The notes under the pieces: generated by a model | Database searches by the model: none | Told to the model about the DNA's origin: nothing | Seen by the model: the letters and a program-made list of their open reading frames with translations, nothing else | Shown: positions 11,532 to 20,547 of the stretch, in pieces | How the letters are laid out: every line of letters starts with the position of its first letter | How positions within the stretch are numbered: position 1 is the first letter of the stretch | Translations under genes and position numbers: made by a program | DNA from: Myxococcota bacterium | GTDB lineage: Bacteria; Myxococcota_A; UBA9042; DTJE01 | Length of the DNA stretch: 51,759 nucleotides | Direction: 5' to 3' | Assembly: GCA_017994695.1 (NCBI GenBank) | Contig: JAGOKF010000020.1 | Span: forward strand, 1-51,759

Positions 11532-11537
11532 ATTATA
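11532..11537 (-). promoter_or_regulatory. Putative leuS operon -10 box
   Basis: On the minus strand this reads TATAAT, a perfect -10 hexamer 47 bases before the leuS start. No strong -35 is apparent. The core is nearly symmetrical (CTATTATAG), so it could also serve the divergent propeller gene at 11627. Confidence 0.45.
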
Positions 11538-11626
11538 GACCGTTGTTCGCCGGGCGGATGCCCGGTCGCGAGGGGAAGGACGCGCCTTTCGGGAAACGCC
11601 CGGGGCCCCGAGGAGGAGAGGAACGA

Positions 11627-13270
11627 ATGAGAAGGGGATTTCCGCTGACGCTGGCCGTGGCGCTGCTCGGGGTCTCGGAGGCCCGGGGGGCCTGGACCGA
11701 CTGGAAGCCGATCCTCCGGCAGACGGACCCCGACGACCTGCTGATGGCCGTCGATGCCCTGTCGCCCCGGCTGTTCTTCGCCGGAGGCCTCCAGGTGAAG
11801 ATGACCGGCGGCATGTTCCCGACCATGAAGCCGGTGATCTACCGCAGCCAGGACGGCGGCACGACGGTGCAGCCCATCCTGGGTGGCCTCTCGGGCGCGA
11901 TGGGGGACTTCGTGTCGGCCATCTCGATGGAGAGCCTGACTAGCGGCATGGCGGCCATGGGGGCGGACGCCTGGATCACCCGCAACGGGGCCACCTGGCA
12001 GAAGGTGGCGCTCCCGGGGATCGGCGAGGGCCAGGTGGGAGCGATCCAGGCCCTGGGAGGCGGCGAGGGGGTCGCCGTCGGGTCCTCGGGGGGCGCCTGG
12101 AGGACCCTCGACGGCGGGGCCTCCTGGTCGCAGGTCTCCACCGGAACCCGGGCGGACCTGGGGTGCCTCTTCTTCCGGGACCGGCTCCGGGGATGGGCGG
12201 CGGGGGCCATCGTGACCGAGGAGGAGACCGAGGAGATGCGGACCCTGTTGTCCTACGGCGACGTGGTGGTGCTGGGGACCACCGACGGGGGGGCGTCCTG
12301 GAAGGTGCTGGCCACGCTGCCGCCGGACTCGAAGGCCGACGGGGCCGGGGGAAAGACCGCCTGTCCCCTCTTCTTCCTCCCCGATGGCCGGACGGGGTTC
12401 CTGGCCCTGTCCCGCTACGACCGGGACAAGGGGCGGGCCCGGGAGGCGCTGCTCTACCGCACCGCCGACGGGGGCGCCTCGTGGCAGGACACCGGCACCG
12501 ACTTCCAGGTCGGCACGCTGAACATGTTCATGAAGATGCCGATCCGGGTGTCCTACCTGGCGGGGATGTTCTGGCAGGACGCCGATCACGGCCACCTGGT
12601 CGGGGCGGCGGACACGGGGATGTCCGGTTCGAGCGGTGGCGGAGGGGGCGACCAGTCCATCTACCGGGCGGTGGACATGATCACGCTGGACGGCGGGCGC
12701 ACCTGGGACAAGACGGACATCGGGGAGATCTCCTTCAACGTGGGGGGCGGGATGATGCCCCAGGGGGACCCCCGGCCCACCCGGGCGCGGTTCCTGGACT
12801 GGTACACCGCCTGGCTGGTGGGGGAGAAGGGGAACGTCTGGTGGTGGGACTACAAGTGCATCAAGCAGAGCCAGTGCCTGCCGGGGTATCGGTGCGAGAA
12901 GCGCGAGGGCGACGAACACCCCCGCTGCTACCCCGACGCGGGCAGTCCCGACGGGGGATCCGGGGAGACCGGGGGAGGGGGTGATCTCCCGGGAACTCGG
13001 GACGCGGCAACGGGGGAGGAGGCCGGGGGCGGGGACCTGGTGGTGCTTCCCGACGCGGGGACCTGCGAGGGGGATTGCGGTCCTGCCGGCGGTTCCGGGG
13101 GAGGGTGCCGGGCCTCGGCCCGGGGGACCGGCCTGCTGCCGGCGCTGCTGGTGCTGGCCTGGCTGGCAGGGCGGGCGGCCAAGGGGCGCCGAGGACGATC
13201 CGCCCCGGTGGCCGCGACGGGGGGCTTCCGGGCCCGGGAGGGATCGGGCCGGGCGCAAAAAACCCCTTGA
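11627..13270 (+). CDS. Secreted beta-propeller (BNR/YCF48-like) with MYXO-CTERM-like tail
   Basis: A 547-residue exported protein. It starts with a signal peptide (MRRGFPLTLAVALLGVSEARGA) after a strong ribosome-binding site AGGAGGAGAGG. The body, about residues 24-410, contains repeated DGG-x-(S/T)W blades (SQDGGTTVQPI, TLDGGASWSQ, TTDGGASWKV, TADGGASWQD, TLDGGRTWDK), typical of BNR/sortilin or photosystem-II-assembly-like propellers. A short Cys module (CLPGYRCEKREG) and a Gly/Asp-rich linker follow. The C-terminus has a Gly-Gly-Gly-Cys, a hydrophobic segment (GLLPALLVLAWLAG) and an Arg/Lys cluster, the arrangement of MYXO-CTERM sorting tails, though about 25 further residues trail it. It is probably surface-anchored; the ligand is unknown. 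Confidence 0.8.
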   Translation: MRRGFPLTLAVALLGVSEARGAWTDWKPILRQTDPDDLLMAVDALSPRLFFAGGLQVKMTGGMFPTMKPVIYRSQDGGTTVQPILGGLSGAMGDFVSAISMESLTSGMAAMGADAWITRNGATWQKVALPGIGEGQVGAIQALGGGEGVAVGSSGGAWRTLDGGASWSQVSTGTRADLGCLFFRDRLRGWAAGAIVTEEETEEMRTLLSYGDVVVLGTTDGGASWKVLATLPPDSKADGAGGKTACPLFFLPDGRTGFLALSRYDRDKGRAREALLYRTADGGASWQDTGTDFQVGTLNMFMKMPIRVSYLAGMFWQDADHGHLVGAADTGMSGSSGGGGGDQSIYRAVDMITLDGGRTWDKTDIGEISFNVGGGMMPQGDPRPTRARFLDWYTAWLVGEKGNVWWWDYKCIKQSQCLPGYRCEKREGDEHPRCYPDAGSPDGGSGETGGGGDLPGTRDAATGEEAGGGDLVVLPDAGTCEGDCGPAGGSGGGCRASARGTGLLPALLVLAWLAGRAAKGRRGRSAPVAATGGFRAREGSGRAQKTP

Positions 13271-13295
13271 CAGGAAGGCTGGATCCCCGCATCAT
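13267..13295 (+). promoter_or_regulatory. Putative sigma-70 promoter of speD
   Basis: TTGACA (13267-13272) is separated by 17 bases from CATCAT (13290-13295). It overlaps the stop codon of the preceding gene. Transcription from it would give a leader of about 120 bases ahead of speD. Confidence 0.55.
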
Positions 13296-13332
13296 CTCGT
13301 CCGTTTTCCGGGGGCCATCCCCGGACCAAGTC

Positions 13333-13349
13333 GGCCGTTCCGAACGGCC
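13333..13349 (+). other. Hairpin in speD leader
   Basis: GGCCGTT (13333-13339) pairs perfectly with AACGGCC (13343-13349) over the loop CCG. It lies just upstream of the ATG-TAG and the pseudoknot-capable segment. No T-run follows, so it is not a classic terminator. Confidence 0.45.
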
Positions 13350-13350
13350 A

Positions 13351-13368
13351 GGGAGGTGGGTCATGTAG
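13351..13368 (+). promoter_or_regulatory. Shine-Dalgarno plus bare ATG-TAG start-stop element
   Basis: GGGAGG (13351-13356) is followed after 6 bases by ATG immediately followed by TAG (13363-13368). As written, a ribosome could initiate and terminate at once, 50 bases upstream of the speD start. A ribosome held there would cover the 5' arm of the downstream stem at 13372. The function is inferred. Confidence 0.4.
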
Positions 13369-13371
13369 GTT

Positions 13372-13420
13372 GAGGTCGGGCGCTGGATGCCCGGCCTCGT
13401 GTCAAAGGAGGGCATCCAAA
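13372..13420 (+). promoter_or_regulatory. Candidate riboswitch-like pseudoknot leader of speD
   Basis: GAGGTCGGGC (13372-13381) pairs over all 10 positions (one G-U) with GCCCGGCCTC (13389-13398). The 7-base loop contains TGGAT (13384-13388), which is complementary to ATCCA (13414-13418). This gives an H-type pseudoknot whose third loop holds the speD Shine-Dalgarno AAAGGAGG (13404-13411). Alternatively TGGATGCCC (13384-13392) pairs with GGGCATCCA (13410-13418), which breaks the first stem and occludes the ribosome-binding site. Two exclusive folds at the start of an S-adenosylmethionine-consuming enzyme suggest metabolite control. I could not match it to a known SAM riboswitch consensus by eye. 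Confidence 0.5.
13404..13411 (+). promoter_or_regulatory. Ribosome-binding site fixing the TTG start of speD
   Basis: AAAGGAGG is placed 9 bases before TTG 13421. No ATG or GTG in frame lies at a suitable distance, so this site decides the start. Confidence 0.75.
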
Positions 13421-13828
13421 TTGAACGCGCTGGGCCGACACCTCGTGGCCGATTTTCATGGCTGCACCGCGGACCTGAACGATCCGGAACTGGTGATGAA
13501 GGGGCTGGAAGGGGCCTGCGAGGTCTCCGGGGCCACCATCATCAGCCGGACGGGCTACCACTTCAGCCCGTACGGGGTCACCGCGGTGGTCGTGATCGCC
13601 GAATCGCACCTCGCGGTGCACACCTGGCCGGAGTACCGGTACGCGGCGGTGGATCTCTTCACCTGCGGCACCTCCGTGGACACCTGGAAGGCCTTCGAGT
13701 TCGTCAAGAAGGCCTTCGGGGCCAGCCGCGTCGACCTCAAGGAGATCGCCCGGGGCCAGTTGAGCCAGCGGGAGATCGCCGAGGCCCAGGGATACGTGGC
13801 GCCCTCCGACCGCTCCGTGGCCGCCTAG
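13421..13828 (+). CDS. speD: S-adenosylmethionine decarboxylase proenzyme
   Basis: A 135-residue class 1b (Thermotoga/Bacillus type) AdoMet decarboxylase. It makes decarboxylated SAM, the aminopropyl donor for spermidine. The proenzyme cleaves itself between E61 and S62 (IAESHLAVHTWPE), creating the pyruvoyl group from S62. H67 and C82 (DLFTCGTS) are the conserved processing and catalytic residues. The length fits the family (120-140). Translation starts at TTG, fixed by AAAGGAGG. It has its own likely promoter and a structured leader. No speE, speA or other polyamine gene is adjacent. Confidence 0.95.
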   Translation: MNALGRHLVADFHGCTADLNDPELVMKGLEGACEVSGATIISRTGYHFSPYGVTAVVVIAESHLAVHTWPEYRYAAVDLFTCGTSVDTWKAFEFVKKAFGASRVDLKEIARGQLSQREIAEAQGYVAPSDRSVAA

Positions 13829-13837
13829 GGGCGGCCC

Positions 13838-13867
13838 TTGACAGGAACGGGGTTCCGCCGCGATAAT
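13838..13867 (+). promoter_or_regulatory. Sigma-70 promoter of tRNA cluster
   Basis: TTGACA (13838-13843), an 18-base spacer, then GATAAT (13862-13867). It lies 73 bases before the first tRNA, with no gene between. Confidence 0.7.
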
Positions 13868-13939
13868 CGGCGCCGTTTCGGGGTTCTTTGGCATCGCAGG
13901 GGGCAGTGGTCGCCGGGGTGGTCGCGTCGAGGAAGCCGT

Positions 13940-14014
13940 GCGCCTGTAGCTCAGCCTGGATAGAGCAGCGGACTTCTAATCCGCCGGTCGGAGGTTCAAA
14001 TCCTCTCAGGCGTA
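13940..14014 (+). tRNA. tRNA-Arg (UCU anticodon)
   Basis: The acceptor stem GCGCCTG pairs with CAGGCGT (terminal G-U pair), discriminator A. The anticodon arm is GCGGA-CTTCTAA-TCCGC, giving anticodon TCT. The T arm contains GGTTCAAATCC. CCA is not encoded. Confidence 0.95.
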
Positions 14015-14058
14015 CCCGCTCCTTCCTGGCGGGGGAGAGGTGGCGGCAGCGTTTCGAT

Positions 14059-14135
14059 GGTGCCTGTAGCTCAGTTGGCAGAGCACTGGATTGTGGCTCC
14101 AGGTGTCGTGGGTTCAAATCCCTCCAGGCACCCCA
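14059..14135 (+). tRNA. tRNA-His (GUG anticodon), CCA encoded
   Basis: The acceptor stem GTGCCTG pairs with CAGGCAC. The extra G at 14059 (G-1) opposite discriminator C 14132 is the histidine identity mark. The anticodon arm is CTGGA-TTGTGGC-TCCAG, anticodon GTG. The T arm is GGGTTCAAATCCC. CCA follows at 14133-14135. Confidence 0.95.
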
Positions 14136-14181
14136 TGCAGCGTGCGAATGGATGGCGTTCCCGGCCCCCTGCCCCTTGCCT

Positions 14182-15652
<1,471 letters not shown>

Positions 15653-15673
15653 CCCGCCGTTTCCCCCCGGGAT

Positions 15674-17680
15674 CTACCGGCAGGTGCCGCCGGAGCAGGT
15701 GTAGCCCGGATTGCAGGTGTACCCGACCCACACCGGGCACCCGGAGTAGGAGTCGGACTGGCACTTCCACAGTTTCGTGGTCGTCTCGCAGTACGCCTGG
15801 TTCACCGTGCACTCGTTGCTGCAGACGCAGTCCCCGTTCTGGCAGACCTGGCCGGTGTAGCAGGAGGTGGAGGACCAGTACCAGCAGCCGGAGGTGCTGC
15901 TCTGGGTGCACCACTCCGTCACGGTGGGGTCGTCGGCCAGGCACCGCTTCTGCCCGCTGGTGCACTCGTTGGTGCAGACGCAGCGGCCACTTCCGTCGGA
16001 CTGGGTCCGGCAGGTGGACGCGGTGCCGCAGTGGGAGGCGCTGCCGTATTCCAGGCAGGGGTCGTCGTCGTGGTCCCCGCAGGACAGGATGCTGATGGGC
16101 TCGGTGGTGTCGTCGGGGTTGCAGATCTTCTGGCCCGAGGTGCACTCGCTGACGCAGGGGGCGATGCAGGTCTTCGACTTGCCGCAGACGGGCTTGCCGG
16201 GGGTCTTGCAGTCCCGGTCCGACAGGCACTCCACGCAGCGCCGGCTCCCGGCGGCGTCGCAGACCTGGGGCCAGGAGCAGTGGCTGTTGTCCAGGCATGC
16301 GTAGCAGGCACCGTCCTGGGCGCAGTGCCACCCGGGCACGGCGCAGTCCTGGTCGCCGCGGCAGGCCCGGCAGGTGCGGTCGAAGGGGTCGCAGCGCACC
16401 CCGGCGCAGTCGGAATCGGTGCCGCAGCCGTAGCAGCCCTTGTCCACGCAGACGTTCCGGCCGGTGCCCAGGAGGTCCAGGCACCCGATCCCCATCAGGC
16501 ACCCCGGGATGCATTGCCGGGTCAGGGGATCGCAGACCTGGTCCAGGAACCCCGGGAAGATGGAGAGGCAGTCCTGGTCGCTCGCGCAGGCCTTGGACGG
16601 CAGGGCCTCGCAGGAGAACAACAGGGGGTGGCAGTACTCCTGACGGGCGCAGTCCGTGTCCCGGGCGCACTCGGCGCTGGTGCACTGGTAGGACCGGCAC
16701 TCTTGGCCCTCCTGGCAGTGGGCGTCCTCCGTGCACGGGACGCAGGACCCGTTGCCGCAGTGCAGGGAGGTCCCGCAGTCCAGGTCCGTTTCGCATCCCG
16801 GCTGGCACGCCTTCTGGATGCAGAGATGGCCTCGGGGACAGTCCCCCTTCACGAGGCACTGGAAACAGGACCCGGTCGCCGGGTCGCAGACCGGGCGCTC
16901 GGCGGGGCACCGGATCAGGCCGCAGTCGATCACGCACTGGTGGTCCCGGCAGACCTTCTCGCCGCAGTCGGCATCCTGGACGCAGGGGAAGCATCCCCCG
17001 TAGGATCCGAAGGCGCGATCACACTTCTGGGGCGGGGGGCAGTCCCGGTCCGACCGGCATCCCGACTGGCACCTGCGGTCCACGCAGAGGGACCCCAGGG
17101 GGCAGTCCGTCTCGGTCAGGCAGGCGACGCAGAGCCCGCTGCCGGTGTCGCAGACGGGGGTCTCGGGGGTCCCCTGGCAGTCGGCACCGGACCGGCAGGT
17201 GGTGATGCAGTCCCCAAGGATGCAGGTCTGGCCCTCCCGGCAGTGCTCTGGGACCAGGCAGGCCAGGCAGGCCCCCTGCGGGGGAGCGTCGGCCTTGCAG
17301 TGGCGGTCCCGGGGGCAGTCCCGGTCGCTCAGGCAGCCCTCGAGGCAGTCGCCGTCGATGCAGAGGAAGCCCAGGGCGCATTCGGAGGTGCTGCGGCACC
17401 GGGGTTCGGCATCGGGGCCGGGGTCGGCGGCGGCCGGGTCCGGCGGGGATCCGGGGTCGGTCCCTCCTCCGCCCGGATCGCCGGGTGCCTCGTCCGGGGC
17501 CGGGGGCCGGTCCGTTCCGGAAGGGTCCTCCGGCGGCTCCAGGTCGCCCGGGAGGTCGATCCCGTCGCCGGTCACCTCCCCGGCCACCGGCAGGTCCATC
17601 GGTTCCGTCCTGGGTGACGAGGCGCAGCCCGCCAGTCCCAGGGCCAGACAACACCAGGATACCGTTTGCAGTCTCTTCAT
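15674..17680 (-). CDS. Large Cys-rich repeat lipoprotein
   Basis: A 668-residue predicted lipoprotein: MKRLQTVSWCCLALGLAGC has a clear lipobox (LAGC, Cys19). A Pro/Asp/Gly-rich linker (about 25-95) is followed by some 20 short modules with spacings such as CxxDxDCPxxxxC and CxxCxxxxDC, for example SDRDCPRDRHC, TDSDCAGVRC and DNSHCSWPQVC. The last 130 residues change to modules containing ECTSGQK and CNPGYTC. Modules of this kind are frequent in Myxococcota surface proteins and resemble Dickkopf/EGF-like disulfide knots. The protein should be disulfide-bonded and surface or periplasmic. Met17680 is chosen because it begins the signal peptide. An upstream in-frame Met at about 17710 would add ten polar residues. 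Confidence 0.8.
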   Translation of the reverse strand: MKRLQTVSWCCLALGLAGCASSPRTEPMDLPVAGEVTGDGIDLPGDLEPPEDPSGTDRPPAPDEAPGDPGGGGTDPGSPPDPAAADPGPDAEPRCRSTSECALGFLCIDGDCLEGCLSDRDCPRDRHCKADAPPQGACLACLVPEHCREGQTCILGDCITTCRSGADCQGTPETPVCDTGSGLCVACLTETDCPLGSLCVDRRCQSGCRSDRDCPPPQKCDRAFGSYGGCFPCVQDADCGEKVCRDHQCVIDCGLIRCPAERPVCDPATGSCFQCLVKGDCPRGHLCIQKACQPGCETDLDCGTSLHCGNGSCVPCTEDAHCQEGQECRSYQCTSAECARDTDCARQEYCHPLLFSCEALPSKACASDQDCLSIFPGFLDQVCDPLTRQCIPGCLMGIGCLDLLGTGRNVCVDKGCYGCGTDSDCAGVRCDPFDRTCRACRGDQDCAVPGWHCAQDGACYACLDNSHCSWPQVCDAAGSRRCVECLSDRDCKTPGKPVCGKSKTCIAPCVSECTSGQKICNPDDTTEPISILSCGDHDDDPCLEYGSASHCGTASTCRTQSDGSGRCVCTNECTSGQKRCLADDPTVTEWCTQSSTSGCWYWSSTSCYTGQVCQNGDCVCSNECTVNQAYCETTTKLWKCQSDSYSGCPVWVGYTCNPGYTCSGGTCR

Positions 17681-17748
17681 CCGGAACTCCGATTCCGGGA
17701 TCTGCCGCATGGTAGCATGACGGCGGACGCAGGGAGAGGGAGGGTGCC

Positions 17749-18387
17749 GTGTGGACGCTTGGAGTCCTGGGAACCCTGGGACTGGTGCTGGTGATCGGGG
17801 GAGAGGTCCGGGGGAACAAGACGGCCCAGGGGATCGGGAAACCGCTGGCCTCGCTGGCCTTCCTGGCCGCGGGGACCGCCCGGTGGCAGGCCGGGGGAGG
17901 GGTCGCCTTCGGGACCCTGATCTGGGCCGGGCTGGCGTGGTCCGTGGCCGGGGACCTGTGCCTCCTCTCCCGGGGGACCGGGCGGATCTTCCTGGTCGGG
18001 ATGGCCGCCTTCCTGCTGGCCCACCTGTGCTACATCGGGGCCTTCTGGCAGCGGGGGATCCACTGGGATTTCGCCCTCTGGGTGATCCTTCCCCTGGCCG
18101 GGATCGGGATCGCGATCCTGGGCTGGCTGTGGCCACGGATCCGGGGGGCGATGCGCGTGGCGGTCCCGGCCTACCTGCTGACGGTCACGGGGATGCTGGC
18201 GGCGGCGCTGCTGGCCGTGCTGCCCTCCTGGAGTCCCTGGACCCTGGGAACCGGCGCGGCGCTGTTCTTCCTGTCGGACGCCCTGGTGGCCCGGCAGCGG
18301 TTCGTGCATCCCTCACCGTGGAATCGGGTCGTCGGCCTGCCTCTCTACTACGGGGCCCAGTGGCTGCTGGTCTTCACGATTCCCTGA
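17749..18387 (+). CDS. YhhN-family membrane protein (lysoplasmalogenase-like)
   Basis: A 212-residue integral membrane protein with about eight hydrophobic helices. YhhN/TMEM86 members include lysoplasmalogenases that hydrolyse the vinyl-ether bond of lysoplasmalogens. Family signs are KPLASLAF near the start, SVAGDLCLL (the conserved Gly-Asp), FLLAHLCYIGAF and ALFFLSDALVARQRF. Anaerobic bacteria often make plasmalogens, so the lysoplasmalogenase role is reasonable but not shown. It starts at GTG 17749 with a purine-rich AGGGAGAGGGAGGG upstream. It is divergent from the Cys-rich lipoprotein gene. Confidence 0.8.
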   Translation: MWTLGVLGTLGLVLVIGGEVRGNKTAQGIGKPLASLAFLAAGTARWQAGGGVAFGTLIWAGLAWSVAGDLCLLSRGTGRIFLVGMAAFLLAHLCYIGAFWQRGIHWDFALWVILPLAGIGIAILGWLWPRIRGAMRVAVPAYLLTVTGMLAAALLAVLPSWSPWTLGTGAALFFLSDALVARQRFVHPSPWNRVVGLPLYYGAQWLLVFTIP

Positions 18388-18410
18388 CGTTTCGCGAAGG
18401 GGTCTCGCGG

Positions 18411-18439
18411 GTGACGCCGGGCCGGGGACGGTGCATACT
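18411..18439 (+). promoter_or_regulatory. Putative promoter of HMG-CoA synthase gene
   Basis: GTGACG (18411-18416), a 17-base spacer, then CATACT (18434-18439). This would give a short leader with Shine-Dalgarno AGGAAGGAG at 18451. Confidence 0.45.
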
Positions 18440-18467
18440 TCCCCGGGTGCAGGAAGGAGCGGTCGGG

Positions 18468-19769
18468 ATGGGTTCGGGAAACCCGGTGGGAGTGCATGGG
18501 CTGGCGCTGCACCTGCCCCGGGATCGGGTGGACCTGGCGTCCTGGTGCCGGTGGACCGGGTCCGATCCGGGCAAGGTGCTGGGAACCGTTGGGACTTCCT
18601 TCCGGATGCCCCGGTCCCACCGGGACGTCTATGGCATGGCCCGGGAGTCCGCGCTGTCGCTCGCCGAAAGGGGCCTGCTCCGGCCGGACCGGGTGGGCCT
18701 TCTGGTGCTGGCGACCGAGTCGTCCCTGGACAACGCCGCGGGGCCGTCGCTGATCCTCGAGTCCCTGGAGAAGGGCCTTCGGGACCTCGGGCTTCCGCCC
18801 CTCTCGGATCGGTGCGAGGCCCTCGAGATCAAGCAGGCCTGTCTGGCCGGGGTCCTGGGACTGGCCGCGGCGGTGCGCTTCCTGGCCCTGGAGGAACCCG
18901 GTCGGCAGGCGCTGGTGGTGGCCTCCGACATCGCCCTGTATGCCGAGGGCAGCACCGGGGAGCCGACCCAGGGGGCCGGAGCGGTGGCGATGGTGCTCCA
19001 GGCCGACCCCGGCCTGCTCGAGATCGACCCGGGGTCCCTGGCGGCGACGGTCCGCTGGCGCCCAGGGGACTTCCGGAAGCCCCTGCTCCCCCCCGGCCAC
19101 CCCTTCGGGGTCCCTTCCTTCGACGGTCCCTGGTCCGCCGCCTGCTACCTCGACGAGACCCTCCGGGTCGTCTCGGCCCTCGCCGACCGCCTGGGCAGTT
19201 CCCTGGCAGGCCTGCTGGAGGACTCGGCCCTGGTGCTGGCCCACCGGCCCTATCGCAAGATGCCCCGGGATGCCCTGGCCCTCTGGTGCCTCCAGGCATT
19301 CCCCGACGTCCGGGGCGCCGTCGCGGAACGGCTGGGGATGGCCCCGGAGGAGGTCCGGGCGACGCTGCTCCGGGGTCCGCCGGCCGCCGGGGACCCCTGG
19401 GACGAGGCCCGGCGGATCCTCCGGGCGGCCCGGGACCATTCCGGGTTGCAGGAGCGCCTGGCCCGGTGGATGGACCCCGGGGAGATCGCGATGTCCCAGT
19501 GCGGCAATCTCTACGCAGCGGCCCTGCCGGCCTGGATCGGGGCGGCCCTGGAGGACTGCGCGGCCCGGGGCGAATCCCTTGCGGGAAGACCGATCCTGCT
19601 GGTGGGATACGGAAGCGGAAACGGCGCCATGGCCCTTTCGGCCCGGGTGGCCTCCGGGTGGCGGGAGACCCTCTCCCGGTGCGTCGTGTCGGCCGCCCTG
19701 GCCGGGGCGACCGACCTGGACCGGGACGGGTACCGGGAGCGGCACCGCAGGCTGTGCGAGGGGGAGTGA
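18468..19769 (+). CDS. Hydroxymethylglutaryl-CoA synthase family protein
   Basis: A 433-residue thiolase-fold enzyme. HMG-CoA synthase condenses acetyl-CoA with acetoacetyl-CoA, the first committed step of the mevalonate route. Key residues are present: the catalytic Glu in LLVLATESSLDNA, the nucleophile C125 in ALEIKQACLAGVLG, the His in LAHRPYRKMPRDAL, and SQCGNLYAAAL. The His is preceded by Ala rather than the usual Phe. No other mevalonate gene is adjacent, so a beta-branching or other acyl-CoA role is possible. ATG 18468 has a good Shine-Dalgarno 8 bases upstream. The following gene begins 3 bases after the stop. Confidence 0.83.
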   Translation: MGSGNPVGVHGLALHLPRDRVDLASWCRWTGSDPGKVLGTVGTSFRMPRSHRDVYGMARESALSLAERGLLRPDRVGLLVLATESSLDNAAGPSLILESLEKGLRDLGLPPLSDRCEALEIKQACLAGVLGLAAAVRFLALEEPGRQALVVASDIALYAEGSTGEPTQGAGAVAMVLQADPGLLEIDPGSLAATVRWRPGDFRKPLLPPGHPFGVPSFDGPWSAACYLDETLRVVSALADRLGSSLAGLLEDSALVLAHRPYRKMPRDALALWCLQAFPDVRGAVAERLGMAPEEVRATLLRGPPAAGDPWDEARRILRAARDHSGLQERLARWMDPGEIAMSQCGNLYAAALPAWIGAALEDCAARGESLAGRPILLVGYGSGNGAMALSARVASGWRETLSRCVVSAALAGATDLDRDGYRERHRRLCEGE

Positions 19770-19772
19770 TCG

Positions 19773-20543
19773 ATGTCCCGGCGGTCGCTGCTGGTCTGCC
19801 TGCTGGCCTGCCTCGGGGTTCCGGCTGCGACGGGAGAGGCCTCGGACCTGGACTGCTTCCGGGTGGCGCAGCTCGCCGTCGGCGGCCGGGCGCCGGTGCG
19901 TTCCAGCGCTCCGATGGTCCTGGCCCAGGAGGTCCGCTACCGCACGTTCGTGGAGGTCCGGCTGGATCGGGTGGTCGTGTCCCTGGACAGCGACGCCTTG
20001 TACCAGTATCCCTTCCTGCTGTGGGTCGGGGACGGGGCCTTCCCGCCCCTCGCGCCGGAGGAACGGGATCGCCTGAGGACCTTCCTGCAACTGGGGGGCT
20101 TCCTGCTGGTGGACAACGCGGGGGAGGGGCCCGCCCGGGAGGCCTTCGAGAAATCCTTCCGGGAGGAGTTCCGGCGGCTGCTGCCCGGCGCGGACCTGCG
20201 GCCGATCCCCCCCACCCACGTGATCTTCCGGAGCTTCTACCGGCTGTCGTCCGTGGCCGGCCGGTGGCGGTTGCGTCCCTTCCTGGAAGGGGCCTTCCTG
20301 GGGGACCGGGTGGCCCTGGTCTATTCCCACAACGACCTGTCCGGCGCCTGGTCCCGGGACGGCTTCGGCCGTTGGGAATACGAGACGGTGCCCGGAGGGG
20401 CGGTGCAACGGGAGGAGGCGATCCGCCTGGGGGTCAACCTGGCCCTCTATGCCCTGCTGCTGGACTACAAGGACGAGCAGGCCCACGTGGAGGGGCTGCT
20501 GAACCGCCGGCGGCTGCCACCGGCACCGCCGCGAGGGCCCTGA
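19773..20543 (+). CDS. Secreted DUF4159-domain protein
   Basis: A 256-residue protein with a signal peptide (MSRRSLLVCLLACLGVPAATG). The body matches DUF4159: DALYQYPFLLWVGDG, RTFLQLGGFLLVDNA, PPTHVIFRSFYRL and a late YSHNDLSGAW. The fold is thought to resemble class I glutamine amidotransferases without the catalytic residues. In many bacteria DUF4159 genes lie next to VWA/BatA-type membrane proteins and MoxR ATPases, and here the VWA protein follows after 4 bases. The role is unknown, probably in the envelope. Confidence 0.8.
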   Translation: MSRRSLLVCLLACLGVPAATGEASDLDCFRVAQLAVGGRAPVRSSAPMVLAQEVRYRTFVEVRLDRVVVSLDSDALYQYPFLLWVGDGAFPPLAPEERDRLRTFLQLGGFLLVDNAGEGPAREAFEKSFREEFRRLLPGADLRPIPPTHVIFRSFYRLSSVAGRWRLRPFLEGAFLGDRVALVYSHNDLSGAWSRDGFGRWEYETVPGGAVQREEAIRLGVNLALYALLLDYKDEQAHVEGLLNRRRLPPAPPRGP

Positions 20544-20547
20544 ACCG

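Noticed and set aside
13372-13420. Direct assignment of the speD leader to the SAM-II riboswitch class.
   Set aside because: The pseudoknot layout is similar, but I could not recognise the conserved binding-site bases, so only a generic candidate is reported.
13387-13866. ATG-started frame overlapping speD in another frame, beginning inside the leader stem.
   Set aside because: It has no ribosome-binding site, its product is low-complexity, and speD is clearly the coding frame.
15674-17680. Regular short repeats that could suggest a CRISPR-like or tandem repeat array.
   Set aside because: The periodicity comes from coding Cys modules; units differ in sequence and length and there are no spacers.
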